Part shown: piece after piece, positions 1 to 9,140 of the stretch
Layout of the letters: each line of letters starts with the position of its first letter
Position numbering within the stretch: the first letter of the stretch is position 1
NCBI RefSeq assembly: GCF_000758665.1
Contig: NZ_CP009285.1
Coordinates: 1,240,001 to 1,304,000 of the forward strand
DNA from: Paenibacillus borealis
GTDB taxonomy: Bacteria > Bacillota > Bacilli > Paenibacillales > Paenibacillaceae
Direction: 5' to 3'
DNA: 64,000 bases
The notes under the pieces: model-generated
Databases searched by the model: none
Told to the model about the DNA's origin: nothing
Seen by the model: only the letters and a program-made list of their open reading frames with translations
Position numbers and translations under genes: made by a program

Positions 1-147
1 GAGGACCAAACGGACTCACACGAAAGTGAAGTGTAAAGTGATGCTATGAGGCATGTGACAAATGTTGCGCGTTGATAGAATAAAAGCAAGAGTTCTGAAA
101 TTTTCATGATTGCTTTCAAAATGAACACAAGCGGAAGGAGGGTTACT

Positions 148-888
148 GTGGAAAAGACGATTCTGGATTACATTAACCTGATTAAAAAAAGATTATGGTT
201 AATCACGGTGTTTGTGCTCATCTCCTGCGCCACCACCTTCTATGTCAGCAAAAACTTCGTCGTACCCGTCTACTCCGCCTCTGGACAGCTACTGGTCAAC
301 AACGTCGTAAATGTCCCCGAGAGCAACAATCTCAACGCACTGAACTTCAGTCTTAACCTCATCGAGAGCTATAAGGAAATCATGAAGTCACCAACGATTA
401 TGAAGAGTGTGATCGCGGAGCATCCCGAATTCGGTCTGACGGAAAGCCAGCTGGCTGCCAAGCTTCAGATCAAATCCTCGGAGAAAAGCCAAGTGATTAA
501 TCTGAGTGTGCAGGATGAGGATTACGGCACCGCTGCTACGATCGTAAACGCGGTCTCACAGACATTCATCCGCAGCCTGCCGGCACTGATGAATCTGGAC
601 AATGTAACGTTCCTGACCCCGGCGGACCCTGCAAATCAGCCTGGACCGGTCAACAGCGGTTCAACCATGAACATTATCATCAGCTTTGTAGTCTCGCTGA
701 TGGCAGCAATCGGAATTATCCTGCTGATGGAAACGCTGAACGGTACGTTAAGATCTGAGAAGGAAGCAGAATTCGATCTCGGCCTTCCGGTCATTGCCAG
801 CATTCCTGCTATCCGTAAACGTGATTTGGGCAAAGCGGCAAATGCCAAGGCAAGAGTAGGGGAGGGCGCTTATGTTACGGCTGAATAG
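148..888 (+). CDS. Chain-length determinant (Wzz/CapA-type) protein, BY-kinase partner
   Basis: Membrane protein of 246 residues that in this family sets polymer chain length and activates the cognate cytoplasmic tyrosine kinase. Two membrane segments are visible, about residues 16-34 and 172-197, enclosing an extracytoplasmic domain; a Pro-rich stretch (NQPGPVNSGS) precedes the second one, as is typical of Wzz proteins. I chose the GTG at 148 because AAGGAGG lies just upstream; an in-frame ATG at 106 has no such site. It overlaps the kinase gene by 17 bases, so the two are translationally linked, which is the usual split adaptor/kinase layout of Firmicutes. First gene of the polysaccharide operon seen here. 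Confidence 0.88.
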   Translation: MEKTILDYINLIKKRLWLITVFVLISCATTFYVSKNFVVPVYSASGQLLVNNVVNVPESNNLNALNFSLNLIESYKEIMKSPTIMKSVIAEHPEFGLTESQLAAKLQIKSSEKSQVINLSVQDEDYGTAATIVNAVSQTFIRSLPALMNLDNVTFLTPADPANQPGPVNSGSTMNIIISFVVSLMAAIGIILLMETLNGTLRSEKEAEFDLGLPVIASIPAIRKRDLGKAANAKARVGEGAYVTAE

Positions 889-1513
889 AAGTTTGATTAC
901 GGACATGAACCCGTCCTCGCATATCTCTGAATCCTTCCGTTCGCTGCGTACTTACATCCGCCAGCTCGGTCTGCTGAAGGGCGAGGGTGGACAGGTGCTT
1001 CTCTTCACTTCTGCGGAAGGCGGGGAGGGCAAGACAACGATTCTCTCCAATCTCGCTGTCTCCTTTGTCCAGGACGGCAAGAAGGTAGCCGTTGTAGACT
1101 GCAATCTCAGGAAGCCCGGACTGCACAGCGTGTTCGATGTAGAAGGAAGCCAAGGGCTGGCCGCTTATCTGGCCGGTTACGAGGAAGCCAAGGATATTGC
1201 CGTATATGGCAGCCTGGCTAATCTGGCGGTTATTCCTGCCGGAATTACCAGCGTCAGTCCGCCGGATCTGCTCGGCAGCGACAAGCTGGCAGCCCTGCTG
1301 GAAGAACTGAAGGCAAGCTTTGATCTGATTCTGCTGGATTCTCCGCAAGCGGTAGAGTACAGTGATGCCCGTATTCTGGCTCCTCTCTCAGACGGGGTAA
1401 TCATCGTGGCTAGACACGGACGGACGAAGCGTGAATCACTCCGCAAGCTGAAGGCTCTCATGGAGCAGACAGGTGTAAGAATTCTCGGAATTGCGATGAA
1501 CCAGACCAGATAA
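872..1513 (+). CDS. CpsD/CapB-type tyrosine-protein kinase (BY-kinase)
   Basis: Cytoplasmic P-loop ATPase of 213 residues that with the preceding membrane adaptor controls polysaccharide assembly. Walker A is SAEGGEGKTT (residues 47-56), Walker A' is VAVVDCN (72-78) and Walker B is LILLDSP (152-158). The RSLRTYIR motif near residue 23 matches the oligomer-interface region of the family. Two oddities: the C-terminus ends at ...GIAMNQTR with no tyrosine cluster, which is the normal autophosphorylation site, and Walker A' has Cys-Asn where Ala-Asp is usual. Either it is regulated without tail phosphorylation or it acts mainly as an ATP-driven assembly switch; that is inference. RBS AGGGGAGG sits about 7 bases upstream. 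Confidence 0.88.
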   Translation: MLRLNRSLITDMNPSSHISESFRSLRTYIRQLGLLKGEGGQVLLFTSAEGGEGKTTILSNLAVSFVQDGKKVAVVDCNLRKPGLHSVFDVEGSQGLAAYLAGYEEAKDIAVYGSLANLAVIPAGITSVSPPDLLGSDKLAALLEELKASFDLILLDSPQAVEYSDARILAPLSDGVIIVARHGRTKRESLRKLKALMEQTGVRILGIAMNQTR

Positions 1514-1558
1514 TGTACTGAAGCGGCAAGTGAATGAAACTTTTGGGAGGTATGTGTG

Positions 1559-2449
1559 ATGAAAAAGGTCAAAAAGGTAATAATCCCGGCAGCCGGGTTA
1601 GGCACACGTTTCCTTCCGGCAACCAAAGCGATGCCTAAGGAAATGCTGCCCATTATCAACAAGCCAACGATTCAATACATCGTGGAGGAAGCTATTGCTT
1701 CCGGGATCGAAGACATCATCATCGTTACCGGTAAAGGCAAGCGGGCGATTGAAGATCATTTCGATAATGCCTTTGAACTCGAATCCAGACTGCTGGAAGA
1801 CGGTAAGCTGGAGCTGCTCAAAGAAGTACAGCGTTCCTCAAAAGTGGAAATTCACTATATCCGGCAAAAGGAACCTAAGGGTCTGGGCCATGCCGTATGG
1901 TGTGCCAGACGGTTTATCGGTGATGAGCCCTTCGGCGTCATGCTCGGTGATGATATTGTAACCGGACAGGTCCCCTGCCTGAAGCAGCTGATTGACCAGT
2001 ATGAAGAAACGCAGAACTCGGTAATCGGTGTTCAGGTTATCCCTGATGAATTCACCAACCGCTACGGGATTATCGAACCGGATCTGCAGGACGGACGGCT
2101 CTACCGGGTCAACAATTTCGTGGAGAAGCCGGCGCTGGGAACAGCTCCTTCCAATCTGGCGATCATGGGCCGGTACGTGTTCACACCGAAGATCTTCAAG
2201 TATCTGGACCTTCAGGAAAAAGGCGCGGGCGGCGAAATTCAGCTCACGGATGCCATCCAGAAGCTGAACCAGAGCGAGCGGGTATATGCTTATAACTTTG
2301 ATGGTACGCGATATGATGTCGGTGAACGCCTCGGTTATATTTTGACCACACTGGAATTTGCTCTCCAGAGCGAAGATTTACGTTATCAGGTTATGGATGC
2401 AATGGCGGAATGGCTGAAACAGGCCGGACAAACCACACTGAGCAGCTGA
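1559..2449 (+). CDS. galU: UTP--glucose-1-phosphate uridylyltransferase
   Basis: Makes UDP-glucose from UTP and glucose-1-phosphate, the precursor for glucosyl transfer and, through the dehydrogenase at 13772, for UDP-glucuronate. 296 residues, the normal size. The N-terminus carries the nucleotidyltransferase signature [19 protein letters not shown], with FVEKP further on as in the GalU/GtaB family. ATG at 1559 is preferred over an adjacent in-frame GTG because GGGAGG lies 8 bases upstream. Co-directional with its neighbours at 45- and 30-base gaps, so part of one operon. The genome probably has other copies for teichoic acid and glycolipid synthesis, so this one may be dedicated to the exopolysaccharide. 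Confidence 0.95.
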   Translation: MKKVKKVIIPAAGLGTRFLPATKAMPKEMLPIINKPTIQYIVEEAIASGIEDIIIVTGKGKRAIEDHFDNAFELESRLLEDGKLELLKEVQRSSKVEIHYIRQKEPKGLGHAVWCARRFIGDEPFGVMLGDDIVTGQVPCLKQLIDQYEETQNSVIGVQVIPDEFTNRYGIIEPDLQDGRLYRVNNFVEKPALGTAPSNLAIMGRYVFTPKIFKYLDLQEKGAGGEIQLTDAIQKLNQSERVYAYNFDGTRYDVGERLGYILTTLEFALQSEDLRYQVMDAMAEWLKQAGQTTLSS

Positions 2450-2479
2450 ACCTACAATATCTAGGAGGAATGAGGAGAG

Positions 2480-3172
2480 ATGAGCATGCAAAAACTGCCG
2501 GAAGACTATGAGGCCGTCCTGCCGAAACTTTACATGCTGCATGCCAATGAAGGAAGTAAGGAAATGGATTCCTATCTGGTATTGAAGCGGATTATCGACA
2601 TTTTTTTCTCCGCTCTTGGCCTTCTCGTACTGCTGCCGCTGTTCGCGGTAGTGGCTGTCCTGATCAAGCTGGAAGATCCTAAAGGCAAGGTGTTCTTCCG
2701 CCAGAACCGGGTCGGCAAAGATGAAAAGCTGTTCCCCATGTACAAATTCAGATCCATGGTCTCCAATGCCGAGGAGCTGAAGGCCAATCTGATGGCTTAC
2801 AACGAGGTCAGCGGCGCAATGTTCAAGATCAAGAATGATCCCCGCATCACGCGGACGGGAAGATTCCTGCGTAAGACAAGTATTGATGAACTGCCTCAGC
2901 TCTGGAACGTGCTTCTGGGCCATATGAGTCTGGTAGGCCCCCGTCCCCCGCTCGTTGAAGAGGTGGCGCAGTATACGGAGTATGACAAACAACGGCTGAT
3001 GGTTACACCGGGCTGCACCGGGTACTGGCAGGTTAATGCCAGAAACAGCGTTGGCTTTGACGAAATGGTCCAGCTGGACCTGACCTATATCCACATGCGG
3101 AGTACTATGCTGGATCTTAAGATCATTGTCAAAACCGGCCTGATGCTGCTTGGCTCCAAAAATGCTTATTAA
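2480..3172 (+). CDS. Priming glycosyl-1-phosphate transferase (bacterial sugar transferase family)
   Basis: Starts the lipid-linked repeat unit by moving a sugar-1-phosphate from a UDP-sugar to undecaprenyl phosphate at the inner membrane face. 230 residues, the short PglC-like form with one N-terminal membrane helix (about residues 38-60) and the catalytic domain, lacking the extra N-terminal transmembrane bundle of WcaJ/WbaP. Family motifs are clear: YKFRSM, DPRITRTGRFLRKTSIDELPQ and MSLVGPRPP, then PGCTGYWQVNAR. The donor sugar cannot be read from sequence; glucose or galactose is usual, and galU just upstream favours glucose. RBS AGGAGG is upstream. Confidence 0.93.
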   Translation: MSMQKLPEDYEAVLPKLYMLHANEGSKEMDSYLVLKRIIDIFFSALGLLVLLPLFAVVAVLIKLEDPKGKVFFRQNRVGKDEKLFPMYKFRSMVSNAEELKANLMAYNEVSGAMFKIKNDPRITRTGRFLRKTSIDELPQLWNVLLGHMSLVGPRPPLVEEVAQYTEYDKQRLMVTPGCTGYWQVNARNSVGFDEMVQLDLTYIHMRSTMLDLKIIVKTGLMLLGSKNAY

Positions 3173-3191
3173 AACTATGGGAATTGGGTGA

Positions 3192-4133
3192 ATGCCGATG
3201 CTTGTACACGGAGATGTACCTAAGATTTCCATTATCATCTGCACCTATAACCGGTCGGCTCTGCTGGTCAAGACTCTTCATTCGCTGCTTCCGCTGGAGA
3301 ATCTGGACCAGGCCGAAATCATCGTTGTGGATAACAGTTCCAAGGATGATACGGCAGCCGCCATCCGGAGGTTTATTGATACCTATGGTGCTGATATGGA
3401 TATCCGTTATCTTCTGGAGCCGGTGCAAGGACTGTCGGCGGCCCGGAATACGGGGATTCTGGCTTCCAAATCGCCGCTCATCGCCTTCCTGGATGATGAT
3501 GCGATACCTTGCCGGACCTGGATTAGTACGATCGTCAGTACGTTTGAGCAGAAGCCGGAAGTGATGGCGATGGGCGGTAAAATTGCTCCGATCTTCGAGA
3601 GCAAACGGCCGGAATGGCTGATTAAGCCATTCGAGCTTCCATATACCATAGTTGATCTGGGCAACCGGATCAGGGAATATCCGAAGCGTCTGCACCCCTG
3701 CGGAGCCAATATGGCGATGCGCAAGATCGTGTTCGACATCAGCCTGTTTCCGCTGGAGCTGGGGAGAAAAGGTGATTCGCTGCTCTCCGGTGAAGAGACC
3801 TGGCTGTTCGGCCAAATCCAGCAGGAGGGGCATTCCATTCTCTATCATCCGGAGATGGCGGTGGATCATTTCGTACCGGCTAACCGTCTGACTGAAGACT
3901 GGATCATGAAACGGTATTACAGCCAAGGCATCTCCAATGCGATGAAAAGCGAAGGGATGAAGGGTAACCTGCTGCTGCTGGGCAAAACAGGGGCCAAGGT
4001 GATATACATTCTGGCAGATTCCATTCTCTCCCGCAGTCAGGGAAGAAGGCTGCTGAACAAATGCCGGCTGGAGAGTATTCGCGGAACTCTCCATATGATT
4101 TGGAACCGGAAGAGGGAATCCGCAGCGGGGTGA
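3192..4133 (+). CDS. Glycosyltransferase family 2
   Basis: Inverting GT-A fold transferase of 313 residues, expected to add one sugar to the lipid-linked repeat unit on the cytoplasmic face. The N-terminal nucleotide-binding part is KISIIICTYNRS, followed by VVDNSSKDDT and the metal-binding LDDDA near residue 100. A later GEETWLFGQI resembles the ED-type acceptor/catalytic region of GT2 enzymes. The C-terminal 60 residues are basic and amphipathic, which suggests membrane association. Donor and linkage are not deducible. It lies between the priming transferase and the first polymerase-like gene in the operon. Confidence 0.9.
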   Translation: MPMLVHGDVPKISIIICTYNRSALLVKTLHSLLPLENLDQAEIIVVDNSSKDDTAAAIRRFIDTYGADMDIRYLLEPVQGLSAARNTGILASKSPLIAFLDDDAIPCRTWISTIVSTFEQKPEVMAMGGKIAPIFESKRPEWLIKPFELPYTIVDLGNRIREYPKRLHPCGANMAMRKIVFDISLFPLELGRKGDSLLSGEETWLFGQIQQEGHSILYHPEMAVDHFVPANRLTEDWIMKRYYSQGISNAMKSEGMKGNLLLLGKTGAKVIYILADSILSRSQGRRLLNKCRLESIRGTLHMIWNRKRESAAG

Positions 4134-4147
4134 GGGGAGTGCGTGAC

Positions 4148-5494
4148 ATGACTAATTTTGAATGGGGCTCCAAAATAAACGCTTTGCCATACGGAATGCT
4201 CTATCTCATGTCCGCATTATTCCTGGGGGCAGCGGTCATCTACCAGCCGGTCATAGCCGTAGCTGCTGTACTCCTGATTATGCTGCTGTTCGTCTCCATC
4301 TCCCGTCCGGAACTGATCAGCTACTTCGTTCTGCTGACCACTGCAGTCTCGATTAACTTCCTGTTCAGCGGCAGTATGTTCGGTGTTGAGATTCTCTCAC
4401 TCTACAAACTGGTTATCCTGATGCTGCTGGTGCCGTGCATTCTGGTCAACGGCCTGAAGTTCCGGCTCAGCCAGCCCCTGTGGGCGATGCTGGTGCTGGT
4501 CTTCATTACCTTCACCTTCTCCATCTGGCTGCCGGAGATGAGCTCATCGATTGCAGTCAAAGCTTTTATCGGATTATCGCTGCCCTTCGTATTCCTGCTT
4601 ATCAATTGGAAGAAGGAGGTGGCTGAGAAGCAAATCCGCATCATCACCCTGCTGCCGCTGGTCAGTGTATTAGCCGGAGTGGTGCTGCAGGCGGCTCATC
4701 TGCATTCCTTACTCGACATCGAATTCACCGGCGCAGTACGGATTCAGGGGGCGAATATTCCGGCGCATCTGGCTATGCTGGCTTTCATGGGAGTCGCGAT
4801 CGCGTTCATTGAAATTAAGCGAAGCCCGCAGCATATCCGCTTTTACTACACAATGCTGGGTCTGAATTTCCTGATTCTCATTGGAACCGGGACACGGGGG
4901 CCGATCCTGGCACTGGTCCTGATGGTGCTCTATTATTTCTACGACATCTCCCGGCAGTATTTAAAAGGCAAAACGAAATTCCTGATCCCGCTGCTGTGTT
5001 CGCTGCTGGTAATCACCTCGGCAGTCTACCTGCAGCTCGATAACATCAAGAAACGTTCCTTCGAACGTACGACGGAAACGGGGGTCGACCTGTCAGGGCG
5101 TGCGGAAGCCTGGGAGTACTTCCTGAACAAAGCGGAGGATTCCCCCTATGCGGGACGGGGTCTTGGAGCGGTGACGGTGGCGAATGACGGATCGCTCTAC
5201 AAAGGGTTCGTTGTTCCGCACAATGAGTATATCCGCTTCTACTTCGATGGAGGGTATTTCGGCGCAATCCTGCTGCTGCTTTCCTTGTTGGCTGTGTTCC
5301 TTCTGGTGTACAGGGCTTTGGCACCGCCGGTCAAACCTTATTATCTGCTCTTTATAGCAGCGTTTCTGATCTACTCTTTCACAGATAACACGCTGTCGAC
5401 GGTCCAATTCATCATTCCGTTCTGTTGGTACCTGAACTGCCTGTATCGATCTTCACAGCTGGCCGATTCCCCACAAAAAGAAGTGATACGATGA
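4148..5494 (+). CDS. O-antigen polymerase/ligase-like membrane protein (Wzy-type), first copy
   Basis: Polytopic protein of 448 residues with about 11 hydrophobic segments, in the Wzy_C/O-antigen ligase superfamily, expected to join lipid-linked repeat units outside the membrane. The motif GTGTRGPILALVL about two thirds along is the family's Arg-containing segment, followed by the large external loop with SGRAEAWEYFLNKAEDSP and GRGLGAV. Start taken at ATG 4148, with GAGGGGAG about 10 bases upstream; a longer in-frame version would overlap the previous gene by 73 bases. Its stop overlaps the next start (ATGA). A second member lies at 6296, so one may be polymerase and the other a ligase or attachment enzyme. 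Confidence 0.82.
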   Translation: MTNFEWGSKINALPYGMLYLMSALFLGAAVIYQPVIAVAAVLLIMLLFVSISRPELISYFVLLTTAVSINFLFSGSMFGVEILSLYKLVILMLLVPCILVNGLKFRLSQPLWAMLVLVFITFTFSIWLPEMSSSIAVKAFIGLSLPFVFLLINWKKEVAEKQIRIITLLPLVSVLAGVVLQAAHLHSLLDIEFTGAVRIQGANIPAHLAMLAFMGVAIAFIEIKRSPQHIRFYYTMLGLNFLILIGTGTRGPILALVLMVLYYFYDISRQYLKGKTKFLIPLLCSLLVITSAVYLQLDNIKKRSFERTTETGVDLSGRAEAWEYFLNKAEDSPYAGRGLGAVTVANDGSLYKGFVVPHNEYIRFYFDGGYFGAILLLLSLLAVFLLVYRALAPPVKPYYLLFIAAFLIYSFTDNTLSTVQFIIPFCWYLNCLYRSSQLADSPQKEVIR

Positions 5495-6264
5495 ACCAAG
5501 TGAATATGTTCGATGTCAATTTCGATAACTATGATTTCATGGACCTGCTCGATTACATTGACAAAACGATTCAGGAAAGGAACCAGTCCTACATCCTGAC
5601 ATGCAATGTCGATCATGTGATCAAGCTCCGTAAGGACAAAGAGTTCCAGGAAGTCTATTCCGAAGCCGGAGCTGTTGTGGCAGACGGAATGCCGCTCATC
5701 TGGGCTTCCAAAATGCTCGGTAAGCCGCTGAAGCAAAAGGTATCGGGAGCGGACCTGTTCAGCAGGCTGGGCAATGCTTTTGAACAAAGGAAATACCGGC
5801 TGTTCTTCCTGGGCTCAGCGGAAGGCGTGCCGGAGCAGGCGACGAAGAACCTGAAAGCAGCTTATCCGGGTATCAATGTTGTCGGCTGCTATTCTCCTTC
5901 CTACGGCTTTGAGCACAACGAAGAAGAGAACCAGCGGATTATCCAAATGCTGACCGAGAGTCAGCCGGATATTGTGTTCGTAGGCGTGGGAGCGCCGAAG
6001 CAGGAGAAATGGATATACCGTCACTATACCTCTTATCAGGCGCCGATCTCGATCGGTGTGGGCGCAACCTTCGACTTCCTGTCAGGCTCGGTCAAACGGG
6101 CTCCGGATTTCATGCAGAGAACCGGGATGGAATGGCTGTGGAGGCTCAGTCAGGAGCCGGGCCGTCTATGGAAAAGATACCTGGTCGATGATGCCCAGTT
6201 CCTGGTGCTGCTCCTCAAGGAGCTGCGCAAGCGGGATAAAGTGAAGAACAGCAAATCGCAATAA
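5491..6264 (+). CDS. WecG/TagA/CpsF family glycosyltransferase (GT26)
   Basis: Transferase of 257 residues in the family that includes TagA (N-acetylmannosamine transferase of teichoic acid synthesis) and WecG. Recognisable features are the N-terminal TCNVDHVIKLRK, then VVADGMPLIWASK, SGADL, the VFVGVGAPKQEKW block and IGVGATFDFLSG. The C-terminus is basic, as expected for membrane-edge docking. ATG 5491 overlaps the TGA of the polymerase gene, so coupling is likely. Membership of an exopolysaccharide operon rather than a teichoic acid locus suggests it adds a sugar to the repeat unit; the donor is unknown. Confidence 0.9.
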   Translation: MNQVNMFDVNFDNYDFMDLLDYIDKTIQERNQSYILTCNVDHVIKLRKDKEFQEVYSEAGAVVADGMPLIWASKMLGKPLKQKVSGADLFSRLGNAFEQRKYRLFFLGSAEGVPEQATKNLKAAYPGINVVGCYSPSYGFEHNEEENQRIIQMLTESQPDIVFVGVGAPKQEKWIYRHYTSYQAPISIGVGATFDFLSGSVKRAPDFMQRTGMEWLWRLSQEPGRLWKRYLVDDAQFLVLLLKELRKRDKVKNSKSQ

Positions 6265-6295
6265 ACGAGAAGCGGCGGAGACGGGAGGCGGGGGA

Positions 6296-7795
6296 ATGAA
6301 GATGCTAAGCAGGGATGAGAACAGTCTGAGTCTCCCCTCTAGATCAGCTGTGAAGTCAGCGGCAGTGATGACCATGATCTGCGGCGCAGCAGTGATTCTG
6401 CCGCTGCTGATCGGCTTCGCCAGTGCGAAGCTCAGCTCATCGAACAGTCTGCAGGGAGTGATACTGGCAGGAATCCTCTTCCCGGCCTTCCTGCTGGCGC
6501 TGCTGAATACACGGCTGCTAATTCCTTACACGCTGCTGATCTGGGCGGTTGCTCCGGAGCTGCGGCGGATCGCAGACTGGTATGAAGGGGTGTATCACTC
6601 CGTATCACTGCTGAGTCTGGCTCCTCTGCTCACCGGAGCTACCTTAGCCATTCCGGTGCTGAAGGAGATTCACAAGATCCGCAAATCCTCTACCCGGATC
6701 CTTCTGCTGTTCTCCATTGCGCTGGCCTACGGCGCGATGATTGGCCTCGCGAAGAACGGCATTGGCTCGGTATACGATCTGGCGAATTATATCGTACCGC
6801 TGCTGCTGATTCCGTTCTTCGCGGTAACCCAGTACAAACCGAAGGATATCGACCGGCTGCTGTACGCTTTTGCCAATATCGCCGTGCTGGTTGCAGCATA
6901 TGGAATTGTACAGTATCTGACGGTTCCCCCGTGGGACGCCTTCTGGATGCGGAACGCGGATATGATGTCCATCGGCACACCGTATCCCCTGGAGATCCGG
7001 GTGTTCTCCACTCTGAATTCTCCGGGCCCGGCGGCAACCTTCCTGGTCTTCGCACTGGTCCCGATGATTCTGGAGAAAAGATGGCAGGGGACACTGCGCT
7101 GGATCGGTGTTCTGCTCGTAGTAGTCTGCCTGCTGACTACGCTGGTGCGTTCCGCATGGCTGGTCCTGCTGGTGATGCTGCTGGTGTACATTGCCTCCTC
7201 TCCATCCAAAGGCAAATGGAAAACCCTGCTGCAGCTTGTATTCGTGGCAGCCGCGCTGTTCACGATTGTTCCCAAGCTGCCGGGGGCAGAGGGGCTGGTC
7301 GCCCGGATGGAGACCCTCACCTCGGTGCAGGAGGATCATTCCTACAATGAACGTCTCAGCCTATGGACGAACATGCTGCCGATGGTGGCAGGCAATCCGG
7401 TCGGGCAGGGAATCGGCAGTGTAGGACAGGGGACGAAGATTGGCAACGGCGGGGAGCTTGGTGAATACGGGAACATGGATAACGGTGTGATCGCACTGCT
7501 GCTCACCTTCGGAGTACTCGGCGCATTGTTCTTTTTCGGAGCCCTGGGGGCTGTCATTAAAGAGATTGCCGTCAGAGTAACCAGCAAGGATCATCTTCAG
7601 CCTTACGCCCGCCTGTCGCTGGCGGCATGGATGGGGGCTGTGGTAAGTCTGGTATCGGATAACGGATTTCCGGGTCTCAAGGGTTATCTGATCTGGATGC
7701 TGATCGGACTTGGGCTCAGTGCCAAAGAGATTACTCAGAGCAGAAAGAAGGGTATACCACATGCAGCAGTTGAACGCGAAATCACTTCCCGCTAG
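6296..7795 (+). CDS. O-antigen polymerase/ligase-like membrane protein (Wzy-type), second copy
   Basis: Polytopic membrane protein of 499 residues with roughly 12 hydrophobic segments, again of the Wzy_C superfamily. LTTLVRSAWLVLLVMLL holds the conserved Arg-Ser-x-Trp segment, followed by the external loop with YNERLSLWTNMLPMVAGNP and GQGIGSVGQG. The sequence is clearly different from the first copy, so this is not a recent duplication. Which of the two is the polymerase cannot be decided here. RBS GGGAGGCGGGGG precedes the ATG. The following flippase gene starts inside its last 35 bases. Confidence 0.82.
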   Translation: MKMLSRDENSLSLPSRSAVKSAAVMTMICGAAVILPLLIGFASAKLSSSNSLQGVILAGILFPAFLLALLNTRLLIPYTLLIWAVAPELRRIADWYEGVYHSVSLLSLAPLLTGATLAIPVLKEIHKIRKSSTRILLLFSIALAYGAMIGLAKNGIGSVYDLANYIVPLLLIPFFAVTQYKPKDIDRLLYAFANIAVLVAAYGIVQYLTVPPWDAFWMRNADMMSIGTPYPLEIRVFSTLNSPGPAATFLVFALVPMILEKRWQGTLRWIGVLLVVVCLLTTLVRSAWLVLLVMLLVYIASSPSKGKWKTLLQLVFVAAALFTIVPKLPGAEGLVARMETLTSVQEDHSYNERLSLWTNMLPMVAGNPVGQGIGSVGQGTKIGNGGELGEYGNMDNGVIALLLTFGVLGALFFFGALGAVIKEIAVRVTSKDHLQPYARLSLAAWMGAVVSLVSDNGFPGLKGYLIWMLIGLGLSAKEITQSRKKGIPHAAVEREITSR

Positions 7796-9140
7796 TACAG
7801 TCTGGTCCTCCCTCCGGCGCTTCACGAAGAGTAAGGACAACAGCTCGGCTGCCGTCAAAACGATGTTCGTCAGCGTACTGATTCTGCTGGTCAATATGCT
7901 GACCGGTGTGCTGACCGCCCGGTATCTAGGCCCGACAGGGCGGGGGGAACAGACCGCTATGGTGAACTGGTCACAATTCCTGGCGTTCAGCATGAGCTTC
8001 GGCATCCCCTCGGCGCTGATCTACAACGCCAAGAAGAACCCGGATGAAGCCGGGGTGCTGTACAGGGTGGCGCTGCTGATCGGACTTGTGTTCGGGACCA
8101 TGGCCATGATCATCGGGATTATTGTTCTCCCGTATTGGCTAAAGTCCTTCAGCCATGATGTTGTGGTCTTCGCCCAGTGGTCGATGATCCTGTGTCCGCT
8201 GATTGTGGTCTCGCAGGTCAACAATGCGGCGTTCCAGTTCAGAGGCGATTACAAAACCTTCAACTGGCTGCGTTATCTGATTCCCCTGCTGACCCTGGCC
8301 GCGATTGGGATACTCATCCTGACCGGACACATGAATCCTTATACAACAGCGCTGGCCTATCTGGTCCCGTCGGTTCCGCTGTTCATCGGAATGACGGTCT
8401 CGCTGCTCCGCACCTACAAAGTAAAGCTGCGGGATGCCTATCTTAACTTCAAAAGATTGTTTACTTACGGTATGGGCTCCTACGGTAATGATCTGCTTGG
8501 ACAGTTCTCTTATTACATAGACCAGATCATTATTGCCGGGCTGCTCCGGCCGGCCGATCTGGGGCTCTATGCGGTTGCGGTAAGCTTGTCGCGAATGGTC
8601 AACTTCTTCTCCAATTCGATAACGGTGGTCCTGTTCCCCAAAGCCTCCGAGATGTCAAAGGATGAAGCGGTAGCCCTTACCTTCAAGGCTTTCCGGATCA
8701 GTACTACCTGTACTCTGCTAGGCGCAGTGTTCCTGATGCTGGTTGCCCCGTTTGTCATCCCGCTGCTCTACGGCAAGGATTTCAACACGGCGCTTACCGT
8801 GTTCCGCCTGCTGCTGCTGGAAGTGACCATCAGCGGAGGGACCCTGATTCTGGCCCAGGTGTTCATGGCGCTGGGCAAGCCGAAGTTCGTATCCATTCTT
8901 CAGGGAGTCGGCCTCATCCTCGTGATTCCGCTGCTCTTCCTGCTGGTGCCGAAGTTCGGATTGTTCGGAGCCGGAGTGGCGATGCTCTCATCGGCAGTGC
9001 TGCGGTTCCTGTTCATTATTCTTAATATCAGATACAACCTGAAGGTTAAGCTTCCGCGGCTGCTTATTAACAGCCAGGATCTTCAGTGGCTGAAGACGAC
9101 GATGAATTCGTATATTCGCAAGAAACCTATGGATGTGTAG
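7761..9140 (+). CDS. Polysaccharide flippase (Wzx/MOP superfamily)
   Basis: Membrane protein of 459 residues with 12-14 hydrophobic segments, expected to flip the undecaprenyl-linked repeat unit to the outer face for polymerisation. MLTGVLTARYLGPTGRGE in the first helix region is typical of the family, and DQIIIAGLLRPADLGLYAVA marks the start of the second half. I chose the ATG at 7761, which follows GAAAGAAGGG; an in-frame start 51 bases upstream would lengthen the overlap with the preceding gene. Together with the two Wzy-like proteins it makes the locus a Wzx/Wzy-dependent pathway. Confidence 0.9.
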   Translation: MQQLNAKSLPASTVWSSLRRFTKSKDNSSAAVKTMFVSVLILLVNMLTGVLTARYLGPTGRGEQTAMVNWSQFLAFSMSFGIPSALIYNAKKNPDEAGVLYRVALLIGLVFGTMAMIIGIIVLPYWLKSFSHDVVVFAQWSMILCPLIVVSQVNNAAFQFRGDYKTFNWLRYLIPLLTLAAIGILILTGHMNPYTTALAYLVPSVPLFIGMTVSLLRTYKVKLRDAYLNFKRLFTYGMGSYGNDLLGQFSYYIDQIIIAGLLRPADLGLYAVAVSLSRMVNFFSNSITVVLFPKASEMSKDEAVALTFKAFRISTTCTLLGAVFLMLVAPFVIPLLYGKDFNTALTVFRLLLLEVTISGGTLILAQVFMALGKPKFVSILQGVGLILVIPLLFLLVPKFGLFGAGVAMLSSAVLRFLFIILNIRYNLKVKLPRLLINSQDLQWLKTTMNSYIRKKPMDV

